Below are positions 46,401 through 55,923 of a stretch of 64,000 nucleotides of DNA, piece by piece. Source of the DNA: Sphingobacterium prati. Lineage in GTDB: Bacteria > Bacteroidota > Bacteroidia > Sphingobacteriales > Sphingobacteriaceae. Each line of letters begins with the position of its first letter. Within the stretch, counting starts at the first letter, position 1. The stretch lies in assembly GCF_013167215.1 (NCBI RefSeq), contig NZ_JABJWY010000035.1:155753-219752 (forward strand), written 5' to 3'. The notes under the pieces are model-generated. The model saw only the letters and a list, made by a program, of their open reading frames with translations. It had not been told where the DNA came from and did not search any database. The position numbers and the translations under genes were made by a program.

Positions 46401-46503
46401 TCCAGAACGCGGTGTATCGTCCAGTGGTGGAGCAACCTCAGGACGTTATGTAACCCATCCTCAAAATAAAGTTTTTGCATTTTGTGCAAATATCACCTTC
46501 TAA
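43414..46503 (+). CDS. SusC-family TonB-dependent transporter, second pair
   Basis: A 1029-residue outer membrane transporter. The signal peptide ends NVFAQ, followed by the beta-sandwich KISGKVTSPAGEPLAGVTV, TonB region MDEVVVVGYGTQKKSNLTGA, plug with IVDGIPGSLENLN and LKDAASAAIYGARAANG, and barrel to the final FCANITF. It starts an operon that runs through SusD, three exo-acting hydrolases and two uronate-active enzymes to 58629. The ligand is inferred to be a fucosylated acidic oligosaccharide. Confidence 0.92.
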   Translation: MITPITKTVGKGLLLFSLMSMAAPNVFAQSQLKISGKVTSPAGEPLAGVTVQIKGTKNGTVTDVSGNYQILAKDIDVLIFSLVGREKTEIPIDKKEHINLVLQESSSLMDEVVVVGYGTQKKSNLTGAVAAVDGKTLNKRIATNPTQLLQGRMPGLRVTQGSGEAGNENVNLQVRGLGSYGASSAPLVIVDGIPGSLENLNPQAIENITVLKDAASAAIYGARAANGVILVTTKQGKSGKAQLSYDYNVGITKASALPDLVYNSVDYMTLYNQAAKNSGISNANSLFSQEMIDAYKNATDKTLYPDFNWLDAVFKTVPVQTHNLSLSGGANGTNYNVILGYVDQPDIMIGTSFKKYNLQLNLNSKINDRISFGSSITLNYGDRKYPRNGAEDQFLSTISQSPLYGPVLPDGSGRYTSRAYPFQSPNKNPVAVAENAFTRLNNYFMQGNIFVNVKLLEGLEWKTSGGLTYGFTKNYTNKPVINQYMWQAKPDALPARQLDVGGQGLEVTDDNNVYPVGYTQLTYDKSFGDHNLKVLAGTQAEYNKTQKLFGSRLQFPNKDLLELDGGGAGQQSNSGITNEWSLRSYYGRLNYDYKGKYLLEGNARYDASSRFPENRKWAFFPSVSAGWKISDEAFFGEQLKETVNEVKLRASIGTLGNQNIGNYPYQTVYSSAFAYPFEETLQQGARQVAMANERIKWESTKVLDFGIDLGFWNNKLTASFDWYNKVTSDILSSSTAFPSYIGLTAPTVNYGTLRNRGIELGLQYREKIGAVSLTLNGNIQANSNKVIKYGAERISGNTIVREGLPYGSFYLLESVGIFRSKEEIASSPKQQVPAQPGYLKFADVDGDNKVDNNDRVVIPGAFPDFDYSFNATAVWKNFDFTAFFFGSQGQKIFVSEWGIVPFRQGGTFTREWMDAWTPENPNASLPIVGLDNSPAANNVRTASTFFLKDGSFLRLKNIQIGYSIPQNTLSKAGISGLRVYFAADNLVTFSKFPGLDPERGVSSSGGATSGRYVTHPQNKVFAFCANITF

Positions 46504-46514
46504 CTGATGAGATC

Positions 46515-48083
46515 ATGAAAATTAAACTAAAAAAGACATATCTATATTTTTGTTTGGCGGCTACCACAGCGCTGGGCAGTTGTGCGAAAGATTTCTTAGA
46601 TAAAAATCCAACGGATAAAATACCTGAATCTACTTTTTGGAAAACTCAAGCGGATGCAGACCTTGCACTATCGGGCGTGTATGAATTTTTATGTAGGGGA
46701 TATAATTCTACATCATCTTCCAATGCCCGGGGGGGCTGGGGTGGGGCAAGCATGTTCTGGGACGGCTTATCCGATGATGCATTCATATCAAGCACATCCA
46801 ATAATTTTAATACAATTTCTAGAGGTGGATTGACCTCAACGACAGGCGGTATGCAGGCGGAAGGTTATGAGATCTCCTATCAAGCAATCGCAGCCTGTAA
46901 TAAATTGATTGCCAATATAGACCGTATCACCAGCATGAGCCAGCAGGATCGGGATCGCTATAAAGCCGAAACCCGTTTCATTCGTGCACATTATTATTTT
47001 TTACTGACTAATCTTTATGGTGATGTGCCACTGACACTTGAGCCACTAGGTTTGGATGATGCCAGCGCTAGACTGGGAAGGACTGAAAAAAGCAAAGTTT
47101 TGGAAGCTGTTTTAGCAGATCTTGATTATGCCATTGAAAAGTTGCCAAACACCGCATATAAAGGACATGCTGTCAGGGGTGCTGCACTCGGTTATAAAGC
47201 GAAAGTATTATTGACAAATAAAAAATGGGCTGAAGCTGCTGCAGTGGCAAAGATGGTGATGGATGAAAACAAATTTTCGATCTATCAAGGTGGCTATCGG
47301 GATTTATTTAGAAAACCTGGTCAAAATAGTAATCCTGAAATTATGTTTTCGGCGCGTTTTCTACCACCTAATATGTATAGCCCCGCAGATATGATGTACT
47401 CCTATTTAATGACGGTACAGCCACTGGGGTATCTGGTTGATTCCTACTATTGTATTGATGGCAAGGATATCAGGACTTCTGCCAAATATGACGCGAAAAA
47501 TCCTTATGAAAATCGTGATCCCCGATTGAAGGCATCTATTATCTATCAGGGGGTATGGCGTGGAACGACGGCTTCTTCGGCCTTTGATCCTGTCGCGGCG
47601 GATGTTAAGGGGGGCTTTTTGCCCCGGAAATATATCAATGAAGCCAAATGGCCAACCAGCTACGCGACACAAAGTGATCAAGATTGGGTATTTCTTCGTT
47701 ACGCGGATATTCTGCTGATGTATGCAGAAGCAAAAAACGAAAGTGCTGGACCTGAGCAAACAGCCGTCGATGCATTGAATCAGGTACGATCCCGCGCAGA
47801 TGTAAAAATGCCCTTGCTGCAATTTAGCTCCGGATTGACGAAGGAAGAGTTTCGCGGTATTATCCGTCAGGAGCGACGTGTTGAATTGGCTCTGGAAGGA
47901 CAGCGTTACTTTGATCTAAAACGTTGGGGACTTATAAAACAAGTCATGGACAAAACCAAAGATCCCGATGGTGCAATGCGCTTATTTGCAGAGCGGGATA
48001 CCTTATGGCCTGTACCACAGTCCGAAGTAGATATTGCTAAAAGTTTGGGAAATGATAAATTTACACAAACAAAAGGCTTCTAA
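46515..48083 (+). CDS. SusD/RagB-family glycan-binding lipoprotein, second pair
   Basis: A 522-residue lipoprotein starting 11 bp after the SusC stop. I choose ATG 46515 (MKIKLKKTYLYF); the longer frame from 46482 would overlap the SusC end. Lipobox ALGSC is followed by AKDFLDKNPTDKIPE. C-terminal motifs are RYADILLMYAEAKNE and RQERRVELALEGQRYFDLKR, as in RagB/SusD proteins. A glycine/tryptophan-rich patch (GGWGGASMFWDG) coded by a 7-G run (46729-46735) may form part of the binding platform. Confidence 0.9.
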   Translation: MKIKLKKTYLYFCLAATTALGSCAKDFLDKNPTDKIPESTFWKTQADADLALSGVYEFLCRGYNSTSSSNARGGWGGASMFWDGLSDDAFISSTSNNFNTISRGGLTSTTGGMQAEGYEISYQAIAACNKLIANIDRITSMSQQDRDRYKAETRFIRAHYYFLLTNLYGDVPLTLEPLGLDDASARLGRTEKSKVLEAVLADLDYAIEKLPNTAYKGHAVRGAALGYKAKVLLTNKKWAEAAAVAKMVMDENKFSIYQGGYRDLFRKPGQNSNPEIMFSARFLPPNMYSPADMMYSYLMTVQPLGYLVDSYYCIDGKDIRTSAKYDAKNPYENRDPRLKASIIYQGVWRGTTASSAFDPVAADVKGGFLPRKYINEAKWPTSYATQSDQDWVFLRYADILLMYAEAKNESAGPEQTAVDALNQVRSRADVKMPLLQFSSGLTKEEFRGIIRQERRVELALEGQRYFDLKRWGLIKQVMDKTKDPDGAMRLFAERDTLWPVPQSEVDIAKSLGNDKFTQTKGF

Positions 48084-48101
48084 GATATAACCATTATAGG
48101 C

Positions 48102-49556
48102 ATGAAAACTAAACTGAAAATGTATAAAATACTATTCCTGATACTCCTGATCTCAGGAATATCTAGTGGCGCTTCAATGGCGCAAGAAAATAAACTACCT
48201 GATAGTCTACGGATGAAATGGTGGGAAGAAGCCAGATTCGGCATGTTTATCCATTGGGGCGTATATGCACAATTTGGCGGTGTCTATCGTGGTCATGAAC
48301 AAGCTCGGGGTGGAGCGGAATGGATTATGAACCGTTCAAAAATCCCGGTTGACGAATATCAGGCAATGGCAGGCCAGTTTAATCCTGTACAATATAATCC
48401 CGACGAATGGGTGCGTATAGCGAAAGATGCCGGTATGAAGTACCTCATTATTACGGCCAAACATCACGACGGTTTTGCACTGTTCGAAACGAAAACCAGC
48501 AAATGGAATATGGTCGACGCGACTCCTTATGGTAAAGATCTGTTAAAGCCTTTGGCCGCAGCCTGTAAAAAGTATGGAGTCAAATTAGGGTTCTACTATT
48601 CACAAGCACAAGATTGGAATAATCCCGGAGGTTCAGCGGCGCGGAAACTCATGCGCGAAGGCTGGCCCAGTCCAGACTCAGCTAAAATAGATGCCTATAC
48701 CTTAGCGCATAAAGGCCATTGGGACCCAAAGCAGGAAACCGCGAGTTTTGATGACTATATCAAAAATGTATCTGTACCACAGGTGAAAGAACTTTTGAGT
48801 AATTATGGTGATATTTCCGTTTTGTGGTGGGATACACCAACAAATATGACGGATGAAGCGGCAAGCATGTTACAGGAACAACTGCGCCTGCAACCCAATA
48901 TTATTACCAATGATCGCTTGAAAAGACCAAATTTTCCGGGGGATACAAAGACGCCAGAACAGAAAATTCCAGATTGGAGTGAATTGGAAGGAAAGCATTG
49001 GGAAACTTGTATGACTATGAATGGAACCTGGGGATTTCGTACGTCTGACCATAAATGGAAGTCGGCAGAAACATTGATCCGTAATTTGGTTGATATCGCA
49101 TCAAAAGGCGGGAATTATTTGCTCAATGTCGGCCCGAAACCCGATGGAAGCTTTCCACAGGAAAGCATAGACAGATTGGCGACGATAGGTAAGTGGATGA
49201 AAATAAACAGTGAAGCAATTTATGCAACCAAAAGCAGTCCTTTGCAACCCTTTGAGTGGGGAAGATGCACCATGAAGGAACTGGGCGACAAGACCCTGCT
49301 TTACCTGACCATATTTGACTGGCCTCAAGATGGAACGGTCGTTCTTCCAGTAAAAAATAAAGTTTTAAACGCTAGTTTTTTATCGAATGGTAAAACGCTT
49401 AAAGTGAAATCTCAGTCTGATACGATCAAAATTGACGTTTCCAAACAGGCCATTGATCCTGTCGCAACTGTAATCAAAATTGAGTTGGATGGAAAACTAG
49501 AAAGAGATAAGACTGCCACAGCAAAGGAAATGAAAACCGGAGCCTTGGATGAATAA
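48102..49556 (+). CDS. GH29 alpha-L-fucosidase
   Basis: A 484-residue secreted exo-hydrolase that removes alpha-linked L-fucose with retention of configuration. The N-terminal signal peptide ends SMAQ. The (beta/alpha)8 barrel shows the GH29 motifs WWEEARFGMFIHWGVYAQ, then ITAKHHDGFALFETKTSKWN, and the nucleophile Asp244 in SVLWWDTPTNMT. A beta-sandwich C-terminus follows. The length is normal. It is 18 bp after SusD and precedes GH2 and GH95 genes. A second, unrelated fucosidase (GH95) in the same operon points to fucose in two linkages. Confidence 0.92.
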   Translation: MKTKLKMYKILFLILLISGISSGASMAQENKLPDSLRMKWWEEARFGMFIHWGVYAQFGGVYRGHEQARGGAEWIMNRSKIPVDEYQAMAGQFNPVQYNPDEWVRIAKDAGMKYLIITAKHHDGFALFETKTSKWNMVDATPYGKDLLKPLAAACKKYGVKLGFYYSQAQDWNNPGGSAARKLMREGWPSPDSAKIDAYTLAHKGHWDPKQETASFDDYIKNVSVPQVKELLSNYGDISVLWWDTPTNMTDEAASMLQEQLRLQPNIITNDRLKRPNFPGDTKTPEQKIPDWSELEGKHWETCMTMNGTWGFRTSDHKWKSAETLIRNLVDIASKGGNYLLNVGPKPDGSFPQESIDRLATIGKWMKINSEAIYATKSSPLQPFEWGRCTMKELGDKTLLYLTIFDWPQDGTVVLPVKNKVLNASFLSNGKTLKVKSQSDTIKIDVSKQAIDPVATVIKIELDGKLERDKTATAKEMKTGALDE

Positions 49557-49593
49557 GCTGAATTTAAAGATTAAGAAAAGAGAACCCTATTTA

Positions 49594-52068
49594 ATGATAA
49601 AGGAAAATAAGTTTTATAAAATACTTGCATTGCTATTGGGATTTGGCGCTTTACAGCTCCAGGCTCAGGAATCAAAGCGAATCGACAGGGAATGGGACTT
49701 TCTGAAGAGCGATCTTGGGGGGATTTGGGAAGCTGTACGGCCGGTTGGGGCGGGCAATCCTGAATCCGTTCCACTATGGCAAACCGTTAGTTTGCCTCAT
49801 TGTTACAATGCCTTAGATGCTGTTGATCCAGCTGTCAATTATTATCAGGGCCCAGGTTGGTATAGAAAGACATTAACCATTGAAAACCCCTATCCAAATG
49901 GTCATACATTGCTTCATTTTGAAGGTGCAGGACAAAAGTCTACGGTTTATATCCATACGCAAAAGGTTGGGGAACATGTCGGCGGCTATGACGAATGGAC
50001 AGTAGATATTACTGAGACCGTCGAAAAGTTTAAAAAAAACGAAGCCTATAAAACACAGTTTAAAGGGAAGATACCGGTTTCAATTCGGATAGATAACTCG
50101 CGTGACCTCGAAATGATTCCCTCAGACCTATCCGATTTTAACCTATATGGAGGTATCTATCGCCATCTGAATTTGAAATATGTACCACAGACGGCTTTAG
50201 AAAAAGTCTTTGTTAGCCCTACAGTGGATGCAGATGGAAAACAGGGGGTATTGCAAATCCGTGGTCGCCTATTAACACAATCCAACAGCTCAAATTTTGA
50301 TGTCGAAACACAGCTTTATGACCCTTCGGGTAAATTGCTACTGAGTCAGACGCCGGTTGTTCGTTCGGTGGAAGGATCTCTTGACTTTGGAAAATTAACG
50401 GTTAAAAACCCCGAATTGTGGAGCCCAGATCATCCTGCTTTATATCGTTTGGTAACCATCGTCAAAAGCAATGGACAGACATTTAAAGAAGAGAGCCTTT
50501 TTGGTTTCCGGCATGTAGAATTTAAAGATAACGGTCCCTTTTTATTAAACGGAAAAAGACTTTTGCTTCGGGGCACGCATCGTCATGAAGATCATGCTGC
50601 TGTAGGAGCGGCCATGACAGATTCACAGATTTTACAGGAAATGACAATGATGAAAGAGATGGGCGTCAATTTCATTCGGCTGGGGCATTATCAACAAAGC
50701 CGCAGGGTTCTCGAAGCCTGTGATAGTCTTGGTATTTTGGTTTGGGAGGAGATCCCTTGGTGTCGCGGTGGCTTGGGCGGTGAAATCTATCAGCAACAAG
50801 GGAAACGGATGTTGACAAATATGATTGAGCAGCACTACAATCACCCTTCGATCATTATTTGGGGGCTCGGTAATGAAAATGATTGGCCCGGCGATTTCCC
50901 CGAATTCGACAAAGAGAAAATCAGGACATTTATGCGGGAATTACATTTACTTTCCCACCAATTGGATCCCAGTCGAAAAACAGCCATACGACGTTGTGAC
51001 TTTTGTAAAGATATTGTTGATGTATATTCACCTTCTATCTGGGCGGGTTGGTATCGTGGCGTGTATACAGACTATAAAACGGCCTCGGCAGAGGAAATGA
51101 AAAAGGTCAAACATTTTCTTCATGTGGAATGGGGCGGAGACAGTCATGCTCGTCGCCATGCAGAGGATCCTGATCGGGCATTAGCCAGGATAGAAGGTGA
51201 TGGTACCACCGATGAACGGGCTGGCGATGCATCCCTCGTGGGTGGTGCAGCAAGAGTTTCCAAGGATGGTGACTGGAGCGAAAGCTATATCTGTAATTTG
51301 ATCGATTGGCACCTTAAGGAGCAAGAAACCATGCCTTGGCTTACGGGTACGGCATATTGGCCCTTTAAAGATTTTTCGACACCTGTTCGACCGGATAATC
51401 CGGTTCCCTATGTCAACCAGAAAGGTGTCGTCGAACGCGATTTTACGAAGAAGGAATCCTATTACGTATTTCAATCGTATTGGACTTCAAAACCCATGTT
51501 GCATATCTACGGACACTCTTGGCCTGTTCGTTGGGGAGAGCCGGATGAGGCAAAGATGATCAAAGTATATTCCAATGCAAAGGAGGTCGAACTATTTGTC
51601 AATGGCGAAAGTCAAGGGGTAAAGAAAAGAAATAGCCAAGATTTTCCCGCTGCTGGATTGCGTTGGATGGTGAAGTTACGTGCGGGAAAAAATCAGATCA
51701 AAGCTGTTACCAAAAATGGTAAGGAGCTTATGACAGATCAAATTGAGCAGGTGTATCAAACAGCGCGTTGGGGCAAACCTGCGAAATTACAGGTTGAAGA
51801 AATTGCACGGGAAGATGATATCATAACGGTGCAGGCCAAGGTATTGGATAAAAATGGTATTCTTTGTCTGGATGCCAAAAACTGGATCTATTTTGATGCT
51901 ACAGGAGATGGTGAACTCATCATTGATCAGGGAACATCCATAGGGGCGCGAAAAGTACAGGCATACAATGGAAGAGCCTTGATAAGGCTTCGCTTATCCG
52001 CAGGAAAAGCAGTTGTGTCCGGACGGATGGACGAATCGAAAAGTACTTTGTTGACAATTGAAAAATAG
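49594..52068 (+). CDS. GH2 beta-galactosidase-like glycoside hydrolase
   Basis: An 824-residue periplasmic enzyme of glycoside hydrolase family 2. The start is set at ATG 49594 (MIKENKFYKIL), directly before the signal peptide that ends LQAQ; an ATG at 49549 would overlap the GH29 stop by 8 bp. Domain order is sugar-binding jelly roll, Ig-like sandwich, then TIM barrel with RGTHRHEDHAAVG, acid/base Glu428 in GLGNENDW and nucleophile Glu512 in HVEWGGD. The spacing and motifs are those of the GH2 family. A C-terminal Ig-like domain (KVYSNAKEVELFVNGESQG) ends it. Beta-galactosidase is the best guess; beta-glucuronidase or beta-mannosidase cannot be excluded. Confidence 0.88.
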   Translation: MIKENKFYKILALLLGFGALQLQAQESKRIDREWDFLKSDLGGIWEAVRPVGAGNPESVPLWQTVSLPHCYNALDAVDPAVNYYQGPGWYRKTLTIENPYPNGHTLLHFEGAGQKSTVYIHTQKVGEHVGGYDEWTVDITETVEKFKKNEAYKTQFKGKIPVSIRIDNSRDLEMIPSDLSDFNLYGGIYRHLNLKYVPQTALEKVFVSPTVDADGKQGVLQIRGRLLTQSNSSNFDVETQLYDPSGKLLLSQTPVVRSVEGSLDFGKLTVKNPELWSPDHPALYRLVTIVKSNGQTFKEESLFGFRHVEFKDNGPFLLNGKRLLLRGTHRHEDHAAVGAAMTDSQILQEMTMMKEMGVNFIRLGHYQQSRRVLEACDSLGILVWEEIPWCRGGLGGEIYQQQGKRMLTNMIEQHYNHPSIIIWGLGNENDWPGDFPEFDKEKIRTFMRELHLLSHQLDPSRKTAIRRCDFCKDIVDVYSPSIWAGWYRGVYTDYKTASAEEMKKVKHFLHVEWGGDSHARRHAEDPDRALARIEGDGTTDERAGDASLVGGAARVSKDGDWSESYICNLIDWHLKEQETMPWLTGTAYWPFKDFSTPVRPDNPVPYVNQKGVVERDFTKKESYYVFQSYWTSKPMLHIYGHSWPVRWGEPDEAKMIKVYSNAKEVELFVNGESQGVKKRNSQDFPAAGLRWMVKLRAGKNQIKAVTKNGKELMTDQIEQVYQTARWGKPAKLQVEEIAREDDIITVQAKVLDKNGILCLDAKNWIYFDATGDGELIIDQGTSIGARKVQAYNGRALIRLRLSAGKAVVSGRMDESKSTLLTIEK

Positions 52069-52072
52069 TGAG

Positions 52073-54643
52073 ATGATAAAATTAAACACGAATTTGAGCT
52101 TTTTTCTTTTGCTCGGGATAATGGCCACTGTTATCTGTGGTCATGCACAACATAAACAAAAGAAGCGCCAACTCTGGTACGACAAACCGGCTGCATATTG
52201 GGAGGAAGCACTACCGCTAGGTAACGGTACGACAGGCGCAATGGTCTTCGGCGGGGTGAGCAGGGATCGTTTTCAGATTAATGATAATACCCTGTGGTCG
52301 GGCGAACCTGAGGCTGGAAACAACCCCAATGGCCCACAAATTTTACCATCAGTACGTGAAGCTATTTTAGCTGGGAAATATGAAGAGGCTGCTGTCCTCT
52401 GGAAGAAAATGCAAGGTCCTTATTCAGCGCGCTATTTACCCATGGGTGACCTGTGGCTGGATTTTCATCAAGAGGAGAAAGCCGTAAAAGCTTACCGGCG
52501 GGATTTGGATTTGGAAGGGGCGGTAAGTACAGTAAGTTATACTTATCGAGGAGTTCAATATCAAAGAGAAAGCTTTGTCAGCTATCCCGACAAAGCTTTG
52601 GTCATTCGATTAAAAGCAAATCAAGCCAAATCAATCACTTTGGATCTGTCCATGACCAGTAAACTGAAAAGTACCGTTTCAGCACTCGGCAACGATGTAC
52701 TGAGCCTTGTGGGTAAAGCCCCCAGTTTTGTGGCTAATCGGGATTACGAACCGAAACAGGTGGTTTACGATAGCATTGAGGGAAAGGGGATGACTTTCGA
52801 AATGCGTGTTAAAGTACAGGCAAAAGGAGGGAAGGTACAGCAAGAAAAGGATAAGCTTCGTATCATTCGTGCTGATGAGGTACTATTATTACTGACAGAA
52901 GCGACCAGCTTTAATGGTTTCGACAAATCGCCGAGCCGAGCTGGAAAAGATGTAAAGGCGACAGTTAACAGTTTAATGAAACAGGTCGCAGTAAAAAACT
53001 TTACAACACTGCTTGTTGATCATCAGAAGGATTACAGATCACTGTTTAACAGGGTAGATTTTGAACTGGCTGGAATTTCAACACATGCAAATTTACCGAC
53101 CGATCAGCGGATTATGCAATTTTCCAAAGGTCCTACAGATCTGGATTTACTGACTTTGTATTATCATTTTGGACGTTACCTGCTGATCGCAAGTTCGAGA
53201 CAAGGTGGAAGACCCGCCAATTTACAGGGGATTTGGAATGATCATGTACAGCCGCCTTGGGGAAGTAATTACACCACGAATATCAATACCGAAATGAATT
53301 ATTGGCTGGCAGAAAATACCAACTTGTCCGAATGCCATCAGCCACTATTTGATTTTATGGAGGAACTGGCGATCAATGGAGCGCAAACTGCCGCTGTAAA
53401 TTACAACATAAAGGAAGGCTGGGTAGTTCACCATAATTCGGACCTGTGGGCCAAGACCTCTCCTCCGGGAGGGTATGACTGGGACCCTAAAGGTATGCCA
53501 CGATGGTCTGCATGGCCAATGGCCGCAGCTTGGTTCAGCACACATTTGTGGGAGCATTATCGCTTTACAGGAGATAAATCTTTTCTCCAAAATAAAGCTT
53601 ATCCACTGATGAAGGGGGCGGCTCAGTTTATGTTACATTGGCTGATCGCTGATCCTGAAAATAAATACTTGATAACAAATCCTTCTACATCGCCTGAAAA
53701 TACAATTAAAATAGCAGGAAAGGAATATCAATTGACCATGGCATCCACGATGGATATGGCAATTATCCGCGAGTTATTTACTGCGGTTATTCGCTCTTGC
53801 GATGTACTGCAGATCGACCCTGAGTTTAAATCGACATTGGAACAGGCGAGTGCAAAATTATATCCCTATCAGGTTGGACAATATGGTCAACTGCAAGAAT
53901 GGTTTAAAGATTGGGATGATCCCAAAGATCAGCATAGACATATTTCGCATCTTTTTGGACTCTATCCTGGTAACCAGATTAGCGTTACAGAAAATAGTGA
54001 ATTGGCCGCTGCGGCAAAAAAATCGCTGCTTTTGCGCGGTGATGTGAGTACAGGTTGGTCGATGGCATGGAAAACAAATTGGTGGGCAAGATTACAGGAT
54101 GGAAACCACGCTTATAAAATTCTTAAGGATGCGCTGAACTTTATTGATCCCAAACTGGATCGCGCTCAGATGAGCGGTGGTGGTGCTTATCCGAACTTAT
54201 TTGATGCACATCCTCCTTTTCAGATCGACGGCAATTTTGGCGCAACGGCCGGAATGACTGAAATGCTTTTGCAAAGCCACGATGGTGCTATTCATCTATT
54301 GCCAGCGCTGCCCGATGAGTGGTCGACAGGGCATATTAAGGGAATTAAAGCAAGGGGAAACTTTACGGTAGACATTGATTGGAAGGATAATAAATTGCAA
54401 CAGACGCGCATCGTTTCCAATATAGGTGGAATATGCAAGTTGCGTACCTCTATGCCAGTGAAAGTAATTGGAACGAGTGGGAATAAAGTCAATGGGGCTG
54501 AAAATGAATTGCTATACAAACCCAGTTCATTGAAATACCATATCCTTGACCGCGAAAAATTATCGCCTTTATCAACCAAAGAAACTTTTGAAATTGAATT
54601 TCAAACAGTCGAGGGCAAGGAGTACCGCGTTATCCCGATATAG
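52073..54643 (+). CDS. GH95 alpha-L-fucosidase (or alpha-L-galactosidase)
   Basis: An 856-residue inverting enzyme of family 95, usually acting on alpha-1,2-linked L-fucose. It starts at ATG 52073, 4 bp after the GH2 stop; an upstream TTG at 52058 is possible but overlaps. The signal peptide ends HAQ. Landmarks are the N-terminal RQLWYDKPAAYWEEALPLGN, the barrel motif NLQGIWNDHVQPPWGSNYTT leading into NTEMNYWLAENTNLSE, RHISHLFGLYPG and FQIDGNFGATAGM (carrying the catalytic Asp). Some GH95 enzymes prefer L-galactose in xyloglucan or pectin side chains. The neighbouring GH29 and uronate enzymes favour fucose. Confidence 0.92.
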   Translation: MIKLNTNLSFFLLLGIMATVICGHAQHKQKKRQLWYDKPAAYWEEALPLGNGTTGAMVFGGVSRDRFQINDNTLWSGEPEAGNNPNGPQILPSVREAILAGKYEEAAVLWKKMQGPYSARYLPMGDLWLDFHQEEKAVKAYRRDLDLEGAVSTVSYTYRGVQYQRESFVSYPDKALVIRLKANQAKSITLDLSMTSKLKSTVSALGNDVLSLVGKAPSFVANRDYEPKQVVYDSIEGKGMTFEMRVKVQAKGGKVQQEKDKLRIIRADEVLLLLTEATSFNGFDKSPSRAGKDVKATVNSLMKQVAVKNFTTLLVDHQKDYRSLFNRVDFELAGISTHANLPTDQRIMQFSKGPTDLDLLTLYYHFGRYLLIASSRQGGRPANLQGIWNDHVQPPWGSNYTTNINTEMNYWLAENTNLSECHQPLFDFMEELAINGAQTAAVNYNIKEGWVVHHNSDLWAKTSPPGGYDWDPKGMPRWSAWPMAAAWFSTHLWEHYRFTGDKSFLQNKAYPLMKGAAQFMLHWLIADPENKYLITNPSTSPENTIKIAGKEYQLTMASTMDMAIIRELFTAVIRSCDVLQIDPEFKSTLEQASAKLYPYQVGQYGQLQEWFKDWDDPKDQHRHISHLFGLYPGNQISVTENSELAAAAKKSLLLRGDVSTGWSMAWKTNWWARLQDGNHAYKILKDALNFIDPKLDRAQMSGGGAYPNLFDAHPPFQIDGNFGATAGMTEMLLQSHDGAIHLLPALPDEWSTGHIKGIKARGNFTVDIDWKDNKLQQTRIVSNIGGICKLRTSMPVKVIGTSGNKVNGAENELLYKPSSLKYHILDREKLSPLSTKETFEIEFQTVEGKEYRVIPI

Positions 54644-54662
54644 CTCATAAAAATCTAAGGAA

Positions 54663-55850
54663 ATGAATTTACAATCAATCTTCAGACTAGCGTGCACATT
54701 TATTGGGATTGTGCTGCTCCCCCTGTTCGCTGGGGCGAATGAACCCAATGGATCTTTCAAGAGTAAAATCGTAACGGTTTTGCGTCCTATTATAAAAAAG
54801 CAATCAAAATGGGCCATGAAGCAAAAGCCCTTGACCGTGACGGCTTACCCTGCAGTTCGAAGTAGCGGTGGTATTCATGACTTTTACTCGGAAGGCGACT
54901 ATTGGTGGCCAGATCCAATGGATGCGGGTGCCCCCTATGTCCAACGGGATGGTATGAGTAATCCAGCCAACTTTGTTGCCCATCGAAAAGCCATGATCCG
55001 TTTTAGCCAAATTATCGGCGCCCTAGCTTCGGCCTACCGTTTGAATCCGGATAAAAAATATGTGCAGCAGGCGTTGGTTCATTTGCATGCTTGGTTTGTC
55101 GACTCGGAGACGATGATGAATCCAAATCTGCTGTATGCCCAAGCTGTACAAGGACGATTTACAGGTCGCGGTATAGGCATAATTGACACCATTCATTTAA
55201 TGGAAGTGGCACAGGGCGTAAAAGTGCTCGAAAATGATCCAAACTTTCCACAGTCAACCAAAGAGGCCATCCATCGTTGGTTTGCAACATATCTGCGCTG
55301 GTTGACTGAGCACCAATATGGTAAAGACGAAATGAATGCAGCAAACAATCATGGTACCTGTTGGGTTATGCAGGTGGCATCCTTTGCCAGTCTAGTGCAG
55401 GATACGGCTTTGCTCAAGATGTGTGCTGAACGCTACCAGCAAATTTTATTACCCAGCCAGATGGAAAAAGATGGTAGCTTTCCCCGGGAACTCCAACGGA
55501 CCAAGCCCTTTGGATATTCCCTATTTAATCTAGATGCCATGACCATGATCTGCCATATCCTGTCTACAACAAATGAACCGCTATGGCAATATACGTTACC
55601 CGATGGACGTACAATCAAAAAAGGGCTGGATTTTATGATACCTTATATCAGTGATAAGAACAAATGGCCTTATCAAAAAGACGTGATGTACTGGGAGCAA
55701 TGGCCTATTGCTCAACCTGCTCTTATCTTTGCTGCAACCGCTTACCAAGACAGCAGCTATCTGAAACTTTGGGCTGAGCTCGATCATAATCCCAAGGAGG
55801 AAGAGGTCATTCGCAACTTGCCCATCCGTAATCCTTTAATATGGTTGTAA
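54663..55850 (+). CDS. Alginate-lyase-superfamily (PF05426) secreted enzyme, PL38-like
   Basis: A 395-residue secreted protein with the (alpha/alpha)n barrel of the Alginate_lyase family. The signal peptide is about residues 1-25. Conserved segments are DYWWPDP (79-85), HRKAMIRFSQIIGALASAY, the GRGIGIIDTIHLMEV helix, and an NNHGTCWVMQ motif (Asn228-His230) that usually carries catalytic Asn/His. Residues FGYSLFNLDAM follow. Related enzymes, which I would place near PL38, cleave uronate-containing chains by beta-elimination, leaving an unsaturated uronate. That is the substrate type for GH88, encoded next. The lyase activity is family knowledge; the specific glycan is not known. Confidence 0.75.
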   Translation: MNLQSIFRLACTFIGIVLLPLFAGANEPNGSFKSKIVTVLRPIIKKQSKWAMKQKPLTVTAYPAVRSSGGIHDFYSEGDYWWPDPMDAGAPYVQRDGMSNPANFVAHRKAMIRFSQIIGALASAYRLNPDKKYVQQALVHLHAWFVDSETMMNPNLLYAQAVQGRFTGRGIGIIDTIHLMEVAQGVKVLENDPNFPQSTKEAIHRWFATYLRWLTEHQYGKDEMNAANNHGTCWVMQVASFASLVQDTALLKMCAERYQQILLPSQMEKDGSFPRELQRTKPFGYSLFNLDAMTMICHILSTTNEPLWQYTLPDGRTIKKGLDFMIPYISDKNKWPYQKDVMYWEQWPIAQPALIFAATAYQDSSYLKLWAELDHNPKEEEVIRNLPIRNPLIWL

Positions 55851-55923
55851 TGCTGGAAGACCCTTTTTATCCAGCTATAAATCTTACCAATTAAACTTTT
55901 ACTTAAACAAACCTAAATGTAAT

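Noticed and set aside
49549..49593. Upstream ATG giving 15 more residues to the GH2 protein
   Set aside because: It overlaps the GH29 stop and places a charged segment before the signal peptide; ATG 49594 is the better start.
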